Assembly: GCA_903903205.1 (NCBI GenBank)
Contig: CAIUXU010000299.1
Location: forward strand, 1 to 5,131
DNA length: 5,131 nt
Origin: an uncultured Syntrophobacterales bacterium
GTDB taxonomy: Bacteria > Desulfobacterota > Syntrophia > Syntrophales > UBA5619
Reading direction: 5' to 3'
Shown here: one piece after another, positions 1 to 5,131 of the stretch
Numbering within the stretch: position 1 is the stretch's first letter
How the letters are laid out: each line of letters starts with the position of its first letter
Translations under genes and position numbers: made by a program
The notes under the pieces: generated by a model
Databases searched by the model: none
The model's input: the letters and a program-made list of their open reading frames with translations, nothing else
Told to the model about the DNA's origin: nothing

Positions 1-1008
1 CAACCCTTTCGGCTTCTCCGGCGGCGTCGTGTCAAGCGTGACCGTTCCCAGCGCATCGACCCACTCAGCCGTGTTCCCGGCGTCATCCGTCAGACGGCCG
101 GTAATCAGGGCGCCGGCAATATTGTCCCCCGGAACGACCCGGTAAACGCCGAGATAAGCCCCAGGCGCATCTTCCTGCTCCTGCATGTCGATTCTCTTCT
201 TGAACTCACCGATTGAAAAGGCGGCCCGCATCTTCGGCGTCCCCTGCATGACGACACGGATCTCATCCCCTGCCTTCTTGGGAAGGTTCTTCGTATCCTG
301 AAGAAGCAGGTTGATCGTCGGCGGTCGCAGCGTAGCGGCCAGCGGCGGCGTCGGGATCGTTTTGACCATCTCCCGGAAAAGGTCGTCGCAGGCACGGAGA
401 AGCTGGATGTCACGGAGGTTCATCGTGGTTGCGATGATGGTGGCGACAATTCCGATCGGGGTCGTTGAGAGGCCTCCTTCATGGATTCGGACGACATGCT
501 GACCACTCCAGAGAAACTGGCCTCTCTTCGTTTCGTACATCTTTACTTCCGCCCCGACCGAAACCTGCGAATAGATGACGGCAAAGAGTTTGTCAAAATT
601 CGAGATTTCCCCGTAAATTACGGCATCGACCCCAAGGATCTCTCCCAGTTTCTGGGGGGACAATTTATTGATCTGTTCGGGATCGGTCAGGTCGGACTTC
701 GCCAGCAAATCGTTGACCTTCGTGATCTCCATGTCCTTGAAGGGAAGGGAACTGAAGTGGTTGTAAAAGCCGCGGCGCACAGGTTCGAACCCCAGTTTGC
801 TCTTCGACCGATCCCAGAAGGGGAGAACCGCCACCGAAAGGGGCCGGTTTTTCTCCATATAGGGATCAACCTTGTAGGTTCCCTGGAATTGGGCAATAAT
901 TTGGGGGGCGATGAGGGTCTCTTTTGTGGCAACCACGCAACCGCAGATGAGGACCGTCAGCAACAGGGCAAGCGCCGTCGCCGCCTCTCTCTTCCAGAAC
1001 GATTTCAT
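1..1008 (-). CDS. GNA1162-like (DUF799-like) outer-membrane lipoprotein with Ig-like extension, 3' end outside window
   Basis: An open frame of 336 codons runs from ATG at 1008 to the left edge with no stop, so the C-terminus is missing. The start follows AGGAGG at 1015-1020 with 6 bases of spacing. Residues 1-23 form a lipoprotein signal (MKSFWKRE, then a hydrophobic core) ending in a lipobox I-C-G-C with the acylated Cys at 24. Val at +2 is not an inner-membrane retention signal, so outer-membrane sorting is likely. Residues 57-215 resemble the GNA1162/DUF799 family: a first strand LSVAVLPFWDRS, then LGEILGVDAVIYGEI at 121-135, the strand VKMYETKRGQFLWSG near 155-169, and a hydrophobic stretch PIGIVATIIATTM at 184-196. 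Residues 230-325 look like a bacterial Ig-like domain (PGAYLGVYRVVPGDN, then LTDDAGN). The visible end, DTTPPEKPKGL, reads like the start of an FN3 domain. This family assignment is from memory of motifs. Such lipoproteins are often encoded beside CsgG-like partners in Gram-negative bacteria, which fits the neighbours here. Confidence 0.8.
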   Translation of the reverse strand, partial: MKSFWKREAATALALLLTVLICGCVVATKETLIAPQIIAQFQGTYKVDPYMEKNRPLSVAVLPFWDRSKSKLGFEPVRRGFYNHFSSLPFKDMEITKVNDLLAKSDLTDPEQINKLSPQKLGEILGVDAVIYGEISNFDKLFAVIYSQVSVGAEVKMYETKRGQFLWSGQHVVRIHEGGLSTTPIGIVATIIATTMNLRDIQLLRACDDLFREMVKTIPTPPLAATLRPPTINLLLQDTKNLPKKAGDEIRVVMQGTPKMRAAFSIGEFKKRIDMQEQEDAPGAYLGVYRVVPGDNIAGALITGRLTDDAGNTAEWVDALGTVTLDTTPPEKPKGL

Positions 1009-1014
1009 CGCAAA

Positions 1015-1020
1015 CCTCCT
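1015..1020 (-). promoter_or_regulatory. Ribosome binding site of the GNA1162-like lipoprotein gene
   Basis: The minus strand reads AGGAGG, a full Shine-Dalgarno match, 6 bases before ATG at 1008. It fixes the start codon of the lipoprotein gene and supports the minus-strand reading against the long antisense frame across the same bases. Confidence 0.85.
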
Positions 1021-1028
1021 GCAGATTT

Positions 1029-1048
1029 GTCCATCGCAAGCGATGGAC
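1029..1048. repeat. Perfect hairpin between the MBL and lipoprotein genes
   Basis: GTCCATCG (1029-1036) and CGATGGAC (1041-1048) are perfect reverse complements around CAAG, and an inner C-G pair could extend the stem to 9. It lies in the 61-base gap between the MBL stop and the lipoprotein start, with its foot 8 bases upstream of the AGGAGG site. No T-run follows it on the minus strand (AAATCTGC), so it is unlikely to be a classic intrinsic terminator. An mRNA processing, stabilising or translation-modulating hairpin is more likely, by inference. Confidence 0.7.
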
Positions 1049-1069
1049 CGAATCATTTAGCCGACATTG

Positions 1070-1834
1070 TCATTTCAGAACTTTTACTCCAAGCAACGCA
1101 TTCTCCCCGTCCCGAATGACCTCCCCATGGCCCGGATATATGGCCTGTGGGCGGATGCTTCCGCTAAGGAAACGGAACGTTTTTTCCGCCGTTGTTCTCT
1201 CCTCGCAAAAACGGTTCAGCCGACCGCCGTCTCTATCCAGATTAAGAATCAGATCGCCGCAGATGAGCTCCCGGCTCTCCTCATGGTAAAGGGAAATCGA
1301 CTCCTCCGTATGGCCCGGCGTTTCGATCACATCCCAGCCATTAAAACCGATCCCGTAACGCCCCCGCCCGTCCCCGCCAAGCCAGCAGATCCGCTCTTCT
1401 CCAAAGGGCGGGCTAAACCTGTTGCCAAAACCGGGCAGAGGGATCCCGGCGAGACTCTCAAACCACAGATGGGAGGGCCGCCGGAGATAACGACTACATT
1501 TCAGCGCCGCACCGAAAAACGCTGTAAACCAGTTCTCCATCAGCGGAAGAGATCGAGTTCCGTCCAGATAGCCCCTGACCCGGTGGTGCAAAAAAACCGG
1601 CGTCCCTGTCGGGCACTCCCGAAGGACTCTTCTAATCCCGCCGATATGGTCGAAGTGAAAATGGGTAGCCAGGACCCCTCTCACTTCCGCCATCGACCTC
1701 CCGCACATCCTGCGGATTTCGGTTATGACCGCCTCGGCGGTACCTACACTGCCAGGATCGATCACCATCAATCCGTCCGCCCCGGAGATGATGTAAGCAC
1801 AGGTCAGACCTGACTCCGGAACGGGATGCACCAT
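1070..1834 (-). CDS. Metallo-beta-lactamase-fold hydrolase
   Basis: This is a complete 254-residue protein ending in TGA at 1070-1072. ATG at 1834 is preferred because GGAGG at 1842-1846 is 7 bases upstream; a TTG one codon earlier (1837) would be only 4 bases from it. The MBL metal ligands are all visible: THFHFDH with His58, His60, Asp62 and His63, then PGH with His175, GD with Asp194, and YPGHGE with His236. The N-terminus has the usual strand pair ending in VIDPGS (residues 24-29). This complete set fits a two-metal hydrolase of the glyoxalase II/lactonase-like superfamily. There is no signal peptide, so it is probably cytoplasmic. An insertion around residues 90-165 rich in aromatic residues (ENWFTAFFGAA, SHLWFESL) may form the substrate lid. 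The substrate cannot be told from sequence. It lies between genes for secreted proteins, and no link between its activity and theirs is evident. Confidence 0.93.
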   Translation of the reverse strand: MVHPVPESGLTCAYIISGADGLMVIDPGSVGTAEAVITEIRRMCGRSMAEVRGVLATHFHFDHIGGIRRVLRECPTGTPVFLHHRVRGYLDGTRSLPLMENWFTAFFGAALKCSRYLRRPSHLWFESLAGIPLPGFGNRFSPPFGEERICWLGGDGRGRYGIGFNGWDVIETPGHTEESISLYHEESRELICGDLILNLDRDGGRLNRFCEERTTAEKTFRFLSGSIRPQAIYPGHGEVIRDGENALLGVKVLK

Positions 1835-1841
1835 CAATCAA

Positions 1842-1846
1842 CCTCC
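1842..1846 (-). promoter_or_regulatory. Ribosome binding site of the MBL gene, abutting a palindrome
   Basis: The minus strand reads GGAGG 7 bases before ATG at 1834. Its upstream base (1846) directly touches the last C of the palindromic repeat at 1847-1873. If that repeat folds in the mRNA, the Shine-Dalgarno site would stack on the helix base, which could affect ribosome access. The effect is inferred; the adjacency is seen. Confidence 0.8.
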
Positions 1847-1873
1847 GGGGACATCTTGCCGCAAGGTGTCCCC
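1847..1873. repeat. REP-like palindrome, short copy (27 bases)
   Basis: Outer arms GGGGACA (1847-1853) and TGTCCCC (1867-1873) are perfect reverse complements. Inside, CTTG (1855-1858) pairs with CAAG (1862-1865) around CCG, with one internal T/G mismatch position (1854 against 1866). The sequence equals the copy at 2149-2178 in the same orientation except for three missing bases (GCA) at the loop. It fills most of the 56-base gap between the small-protein stop and the MBL start. Repeated palindromes like this resemble REP elements moved by REP-associated tyrosine transposases, but no transposase is encoded in this window. Confidence 0.85.
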
Positions 1874-1890
1874 ATTTGCTCGATGCGATG

Positions 1891-2250
1891 TTAACGTGCA
1901 ACACTCGGCGGCATTGACACCTCAGCGCCAGTGCTCTCGGCCAGGAACTCGCCCTGATTCTTCGGCGTGCGCAGAATGAACTTGTAGGGAATCGCTATCG
2001 GTTCCCGGCCGGTGGCCATCGTCCGGTAAGTCAGCACCCAGACGGCGCCTGTTTGCGTATCGACCAGATAGGCCTTGTCATCACTTCCGGCAACCACCTC
2101 GAACTTCCTCGTCTCCGCGATTTTCCCTGTCTCTGCGGCCAAAGCCATGGGGACATCTTGCCGCAGCAAGGTGTCCCCGAAAAAAACAAGCAACGCCAGA
2201 CTGACGATCAAGCAATACGTTCCGAGCTTTCTCTTATCATTCTCTTTCAT
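1891..2250 (-). CDS. Small secreted or membrane-anchored protein of unknown function with an in-frame repeat insertion
   Basis: The gene encodes 119 residues, from ATG at 2250 to TAA at 1891-1893, with a weaker AGGGG ribosome site at 2256-2260 (5 bases of spacing). The N-terminus is Sec-signal-like: a basic segment (KENDKRK), a hydrophobic core at 11-24 (TYCLIVSLALLVFF), and an A-L-A cleavage-type motif at 36-38 followed by AE. Residues 25-34 (GDTLLRQDVP) separate the core from that motif and are encoded exactly by a palindromic repeat. Without them, core and cleavage site would join into an ordinary 28-residue signal peptide. The mature part (about 81 residues) looks like a small beta domain, with FEVVAGSDDKAYLVDTQTG, then VWVLTY, and a C-terminal PYKFIL. 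No catalytic motif is visible and I do not recognise a named family. It may now be exported, or held as an anchored protein if the insertion blocks cleavage. Confidence 0.75.
   Translation of the reverse strand: MKENDKRKLGTYCLIVSLALLVFFGDTLLRQDVPMALAAETGKIAETRKFEVVAGSDDKAYLVDTQTGAVWVLTYRTMATGREPIAIPYKFILRTPKNQGEFLAESTGAEVSMPPSVAR
2149..2178. repeat. REP-like palindrome, long copy (30 bases), inside a coding sequence
   Basis: Outer arms GGGGACA (2149-2155) and TGTCCCC (2172-2178) and inner arms CTTGC (2157-2161) and GCAAG (2166-2170) are perfect reverse complements. The loop is CGCA, with a single T/G mismatch position between the stems. It is in the same orientation as the 1847-1873 copy and is longer by three loop bases. 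It begins and ends exactly on codon boundaries of the 119-residue gene and encodes residues 25-34. Its 30-base length keeps the frame, whereas insertion of other lengths not divisible by three would have broken the gene. Confidence 0.9.
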
Positions 2251-2322
2251 ATTTTCCCCTGATTGCTAATGAGTTAACGACACGCCGCTACTGACATATT
2301 CTTCGATCTACTCGTTTCTCCC
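2251..2322. other. 72-base gap between the FN3-repeat gene and the small-protein gene
   Basis: This is the largest gap in the window. On the minus strand it holds the AGGGG ribosome site (2256-2260) of the small-protein gene. I see no stable hairpin followed by a T-run, and no convincing -35/-10 pair, so there is no evidence that transcription stops or restarts here. Confidence 0.5.
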
Positions 2323-4581
2323 CTAGGGACCCGTTATCGATATTTCGGGAGCGGGATCGCTTTCCAGCCCGTCACGATCCGTCACCGTGATCACGTAAAT
2401 TTTGACCTTCCCCTTGGGCGGCGCAGGCTCGCTAAAGCTCACCTCACGGACGGTGGCGATCTTTTCGTTCCCGAAAAGTTTCTTTTCATAAATCGTATAG
2501 TTGGCAATATCCGGCTCCACTGCCGCTTTCCATGTCAAGACCGTCTTCCCCTCCGTGATCCCGCCGGCTGCTCCTACCGGTATCGCAGGTCTCGCCTTGG
2601 TCCGAACCGATATGGCTTCGGAAAAATCACCGACAAGTCCATCTTTATCCTCCGCCTGGAGTCGGTAACGGTATATGGTGTTGTCCTTCAACCCCTGGTC
2701 GAGATAGGCTGCATCCCGGGGCTTGGCAATGCGCTCAAAATCCCCGCCCTCTTCCGCCCGGAAGAGATGATACTGCGCAATGTCCTTTTCCGGGTTTGGC
2801 AACCAGCGCAGGGGGACGGCCTTCGCTTTCGCGCTCTCCCCCTGAAGACCGGAGATCTTCTCCGGTCTTGGTTTGGTCCGGACGGTAACCGCCGGAGCGG
2901 CCTCACTCTCGACGTCGACCCGGTTATAGCTCGTCAACCGGTAGCGGTACGCGGCGCCATCTTCCAGTTTGTCATACCCTCGGGAGTTGTCAGAATAACG
3001 ATCCGTCTGCCGCCCCGGAAGCGTCTTCAACAAGAGCAATTCCCCTTCTTTCTCTTTGGCTCCGTATAGCTTGTATCCTTCTACCTCTGCAGCATTCGAG
3101 GCCTTCCAGCTCAGATCGACCCTCTTCACCAGACCACCCGAAGCCTTAAATTCCTCTGGTACCGGTGGCTTCCCCCTGGTGACGGCTGATGCCTCCGCCG
3201 AGGGCGACGTCTCGGTTTCCGTCTCCTCGACAGCCGTGATCCGGTAGCGGTATCGGGTCATATCCGCCAGACCATCCCGATCTGCATGTTCGATCTTCCG
3301 GTCCACTGCGGAGGGGGCGTCAACCCGCTTAATCCGGACAAAATTTTCCTTATCCGCCACACTCCGATAAACATAATACCCTCGGATAAATGGTGAATCA
3401 ATGGGCTTCCAGGAGAGGCGGATCTCGCGGATCATATCTCCTTCGGCGGCTACTGCTCCGACAGTTGGCAATGTCGCCCCCTTTACGGACCTGGAAAACT
3501 CGCTCTCCAGGTCTTTTTCGTTGAAGGCGGTAACACGGTAGTAATATTCCTCGCTGTCTCCGAGTGCTTTGTCCAGGTGCGACACTTTTAGCAGCCGGTC
3601 AATAGCAGCAGTTGCATCTCCGAGATTTGTCGACTGAAGGTTAGCAACTTCACGGTAAGGTCCCTGTTCAGATTTTGCGCGGTAGAGCCTGTAGCCCTTC
3701 AGGCGGAGGCGATCCCCACTACCCGGTCCGGGCGACCAGAGAAGGGAAATGCTCCTCACATGGCCTTCGGTTTTGAGGATTACAGGAGGATTCGGCGTCA
3801 CCGCAGTCTTAGCATCGACAACCCGTGAAAATTCACTTTGAATTCCTTTATCGTTATAGGCCCTGATTTTATAGTAATAGGAAGTGTCCTTCTCAACGGT
3901 CTCGTCCACATATTCGGTCTTGGCAACCTGGGCAAGCATTGAGAAGGGTCCGGCCTCCGAGGCTGCGCGAAAGACCTCATAACCCGCAACCATCGCACCA
4001 GGAGGGGGCTCCCAGAGCAGTTGGACACTCCGGTTCCCTGATCGTTTCGTAACCTCGAGGGGTCCGCTGAAGGCCCCTCCTCCTTCAGCGCTCTTTTCCT
4101 TGAGAACCTGCTCCGTGATGGCGTTTCGCACCTGCTGGCTCAACTTCCTCATCTCGCCGACCAGTCCGGATTCGCCTACCGCAGCGACCCGGGCGTTCAG
4201 GATCGCCTTCTTCTGCTCGATCTGAACCGCCTTGCACAGAACCATGATCACCGACCCTTTCTTCTCCACGCTTCCGACTACAACCACGTTGAGACCAAGG
4301 CGGGTGCCAATGTTGACCACATTGTCGATCTGATCGTTTTGCTGAAGGTCGTTCATGCTGAGAAAGGACTCTAGCTCTTTTCGGTCGAGCATCGTCAGCG
4401 AGGCGTCCTCTCCCAGCAGGTTAATGAGTTGGTTCGTCACGGTCGCCCCGAGACCAGAGGCATCCAGATTGACCGTCCCGAAATTGAAGACGGATATCCG
4501 GACCTGCGACTGTGCGGCGAAAACGACGGACGGACCGATCAATAACAGAAAAACGATGACTGCGAGAAACCTCTTTCCCAT
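2323..4581 (-). CDS. Secreted CsgG/FlgO-like domain protein with six fibronectin type III repeats
   Basis: This is a complete 752-residue protein, ATG at 4581 and TAG at 2323-2325, with GGGAGG 6 bases before the start. Residues 1-22 are a Sec signal (GKRFLAVIVFLLLIG, then VVFA before AQ); no lipobox Cys is present. Residues 26-160 resemble the CsgG/FlgO/TolB-N-type alpha-beta domain: VRISVFNFG, a helix with QLINLL, MLDRKELESFL, then IGTRLGLNVVVVGSVEKKG. Six FN3 repeats follow at about 172-259, 263-370, 373-469, 471-569, 571-662 and 664-752. Each has the early-strand Trp (residues 190, 282, 391, 492, 593, 684) and the late Y-x-Y-x-(I/V/L) strand, such as YYYKIRAYN and YRYRLTSYN; the last repeat is degenerate here (KIYVITVTD). 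No membrane helix or sorting signal follows, so it is probably periplasmic or outer-membrane/surface-associated. A scaffold or adhesive role is inferred; no enzymatic motif is seen. Confidence 0.92.
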   Translation of the reverse strand: MGKRFLAVIVFLLLIGPSVVFAAQSQVRISVFNFGTVNLDASGLGATVTNQLINLLGEDASLTMLDRKELESFLSMNDLQQNDQIDNVVNIGTRLGLNVVVVGSVEKKGSVIMVLCKAVQIEQKKAILNARVAAVGESGLVGEMRKLSQQVRNAITEQVLKEKSAEGGGAFSGPLEVTKRSGNRSVQLLWEPPPGAMVAGYEVFRAASEAGPFSMLAQVAKTEYVDETVEKDTSYYYKIRAYNDKGIQSEFSRVVDAKTAVTPNPPVILKTEGHVRSISLLWSPGPGSGDRLRLKGYRLYRAKSEQGPYREVANLQSTNLGDATAAIDRLLKVSHLDKALGDSEEYYYRVTAFNEKDLESEFSRSVKGATLPTVGAVAAEGDMIREIRLSWKPIDSPFIRGYYVYRSVADKENFVRIKRVDAPSAVDRKIEHADRDGLADMTRYRYRITAVEETETETSPSAEASAVTRGKPPVPEEFKASGGLVKRVDLSWKASNAAEVEGYKLYGAKEKEGELLLLKTLPGRQTDRYSDNSRGYDKLEDGAAYRYRLTSYNRVDVESEAAPAVTVRTKPRPEKISGLQGESAKAKAVPLRWLPNPEKDIAQYHLFRAEEGGDFERIAKPRDAAYLDQGLKDNTIYRYRLQAEDKDGLVGDFSEAISVRTKARPAIPVGAAGGITEGKTVLTWKAAVEPDIANYTIYEKKLFGNEKIATVREVSFSEPAPPKGKVKIYVITVTDRDGLESDPAPEISITGP

Positions 4582-4587
4582 GGGTTT

Positions 4588-4593
4588 CCTCCC
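4588..4593 (-). promoter_or_regulatory. Ribosome binding site of the FN3-repeat gene
   Basis: The minus strand reads GGGAGG, then AAACCC, then ATG at 4581. The strong match and 6-base spacing settle the start, and the Sec signal begins right there. A perfect hairpin ends three bases upstream of it. Confidence 0.85.
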
Positions 4594-4596
4594 GGG

Positions 4597-4622
4597 GCAT
4601 CCCGCTGACGGTAGCGGGATGC
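4597..4622. repeat. Perfect 10-bp hairpin just upstream of the FN3-repeat gene
   Basis: GCATCCCGCT (4597-4606) and AGCGGGATGC (4613-4622) are perfect reverse complements around a six-base loop. It occupies the 54-base gap after the stop of the upstream gene and ends three bases before the GGGAGG site. On the minus strand it is followed by GCCCCGGG, not T's, so a strong intrinsic terminator is unlikely. An attenuating, mRNA-processing or translation-influencing hairpin is possible (inference). Confidence 0.75.
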
Positions 4623-4635
4623 GAAGGATCAGGTT

Positions 4636-5131
4636 TTACAGATCCTGAATAAGTTTATCAATGGATTCCAAGGATTTCTGCGAAACAGGCGTCGAAATCC
4701 CCTTTAACTTTTCATCGTAAACCGCGTCGATATACTTTTCCACGGCCTGTTCGAGGTTCCTGCGCTTCTGCTGCTGCTGGGCCTCGTTGAAGTAGGCTAC
4801 TTCCAGGCTCTGATAATTTTTAAGGACGCTCTGCCCCATCTCCGACACCTTGGCATTCGTCAGCTCGTCAAGGGCTTCATCTTCGGTCGGCAGCTCCAGC
4901 GGATCGTGGTTAATATTGGCTATCGGCACCCCGTCCGAATACTTGTCCTCCTTGAGCAGTTTCCCGGAGACGGTGTTCGTGACGACGTTCTCTCCAGTCG
5001 AGGTATCGACCAGTTTGTAGGATACTTCCAGCATCGCGTTGATCTTGGCCGATCCCTGTTTGTAGGAGATAAACTGGTAGTTTCGTTTCTTTACTGTCCG
5101 TGGCGGGGCGGATTTAAATTCCTCCGTTGAC
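4636..5131 (-). CDS. C-terminal part of an envelope protein of unknown family, 5' end outside window
   Basis: The frame is open from the right edge, where the first complete codon is at 5130-5128, to TAA at 4636-4638, giving 164 visible residues. The ATG at 5034 is internal, because the same frame continues upstream (NYQFISYKQGSAKINA) and no ribosome site precedes it. The visible part starts with beta strands typical of CsgG/GNA1162-type lipoproteins (INAMLEVSYKLVDTSTGE, then NTVSGKLL). A long, charged, likely helical tail follows (NYQSLEVAYFNEAQQQQKRR, then NLEQAVEKYIDAVYDEKL) that could form a coiled coil or TPR-like hairpin. The position upstream of a CsgG/FlgO-FN3 protein supports an outer-membrane-associated role, but the family cannot be assigned without the N-terminus. 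Confidence 0.7.
   Translation of the reverse strand, partial: STEEFKSAPPRTVKKRNYQFISYKQGSAKINAMLEVSYKLVDTSTGENVVTNTVSGKLLKEDKYSDGVPIANINHDPLELPTEDEALDELTNAKVSEMGQSVLKNYQSLEVAYFNEAQQQQKRRNLEQAVEKYIDAVYDEKLKGISTPVSQKSLESIDKLIQDL

Noticed and set aside
123..129. TGTCCCC, a possible third palindrome arm
   Set aside because: It is an isolated match within the lipoprotein coding sequence and has no GGGGACA partner within 30 bases. GGGGACA near 657 is likewise unpaired.
105..413. Minus-strand 102-codon frame inside the lipoprotein gene
   Set aside because: It is in a different frame from the lipoprotein and gives an Arg/Ser-rich nonsense-like translation; likewise the frame at 687-932.
481..1119. 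Plus-strand 212-codon open frame
   Set aside because: It lies opposite the lipoprotein gene, which has a lipobox, a Shine-Dalgarno site and family-like strands. The plus frame overlaps two minus genes and has no ribosome site or domain.
1067..1813. Plus-strand 248-codon open frame opposite the MBL gene
   Set aside because: The minus strand has the complete MBL motif set and a good ribosome site. The plus-strand translation is low-complexity (rich in P, R and K) with no recognisable motif, so it is an antisense shadow in GC-rich DNA.
4597..4622. Rho-independent terminator after the upstream partial gene
   Set aside because: The stem is strong but no T-run follows on the minus strand, and a ribosome site lies immediately downstream. 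It is recorded as a hairpin only.
5032..5034. ATG as the start of the right-hand gene
   Set aside because: The same frame remains open to the window edge with plausible protein sequence, and no Shine-Dalgarno site precedes this ATG, so it is an internal Met.

Overview
The window comes from a Gram-negative bacterium. One gene encodes an outer-membrane-type lipoprotein with a lipobox, two others carry Sec signal sequences, and the Shine-Dalgarno sites are strong (AGGAGG, GGGAGG, GGAGG). The GC-rich sequence, the GNA1162-like and CsgG/FlgO-like proteins and the GGGGACA...TGTCCCC palindromes fit the former Deltaproteobacteria (Geobacter/Syntrophus-like lineages). That taxonomic placement is an inference from style only.

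All five genes are on the minus strand and are read from right to left, with gaps of only 53 to 72 bases. I see no convincing terminator between them, so they may be one operon. In transcription order they are: (1) 5131-4636, the C-terminal 164 residues of a protein whose start lies outside the window; (2) 4581-2323, a 752-residue secreted protein with a CsgG/FlgO-like N-terminal domain and six fibronectin type III (FN3) repeats; (3) 2250-1891, a 119-residue secreted or membrane-anchored protein of unknown function; (4) 1834-1070, a metallo-beta-lactamase-fold hydrolase with a complete metal-binding motif set; (5) 1008-1, a GNA1162-like (DUF799-like) lipoprotein with an Ig-like C-terminal extension, which runs off the left edge where a further FN3 domain seems to begin.

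Taken together, the locus looks like a cell-envelope cluster in which lipoprotein or CsgG-related modules are joined to extracellular-type beta-sandwich repeats. An outer-membrane assembly or surface-adhesion role is plausible but not shown by the sequence. The MBL hydrolase is the only evident enzyme, and its substrate is unknown.

The most striking feature is a pair of closely related REP-like palindromes 276 bases apart. One (1847-1873) abuts the Shine-Dalgarno site of the MBL gene. The other (2149-2178) lies exactly in frame, codon-aligned, inside the signal-peptide region of the 119-residue protein, where it adds ten residues between the hydrophobic core and the apparent cleavage site. 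Two other perfect hairpins (1029-1048, 4597-4622) also sit just upstream of ribosome binding sites.
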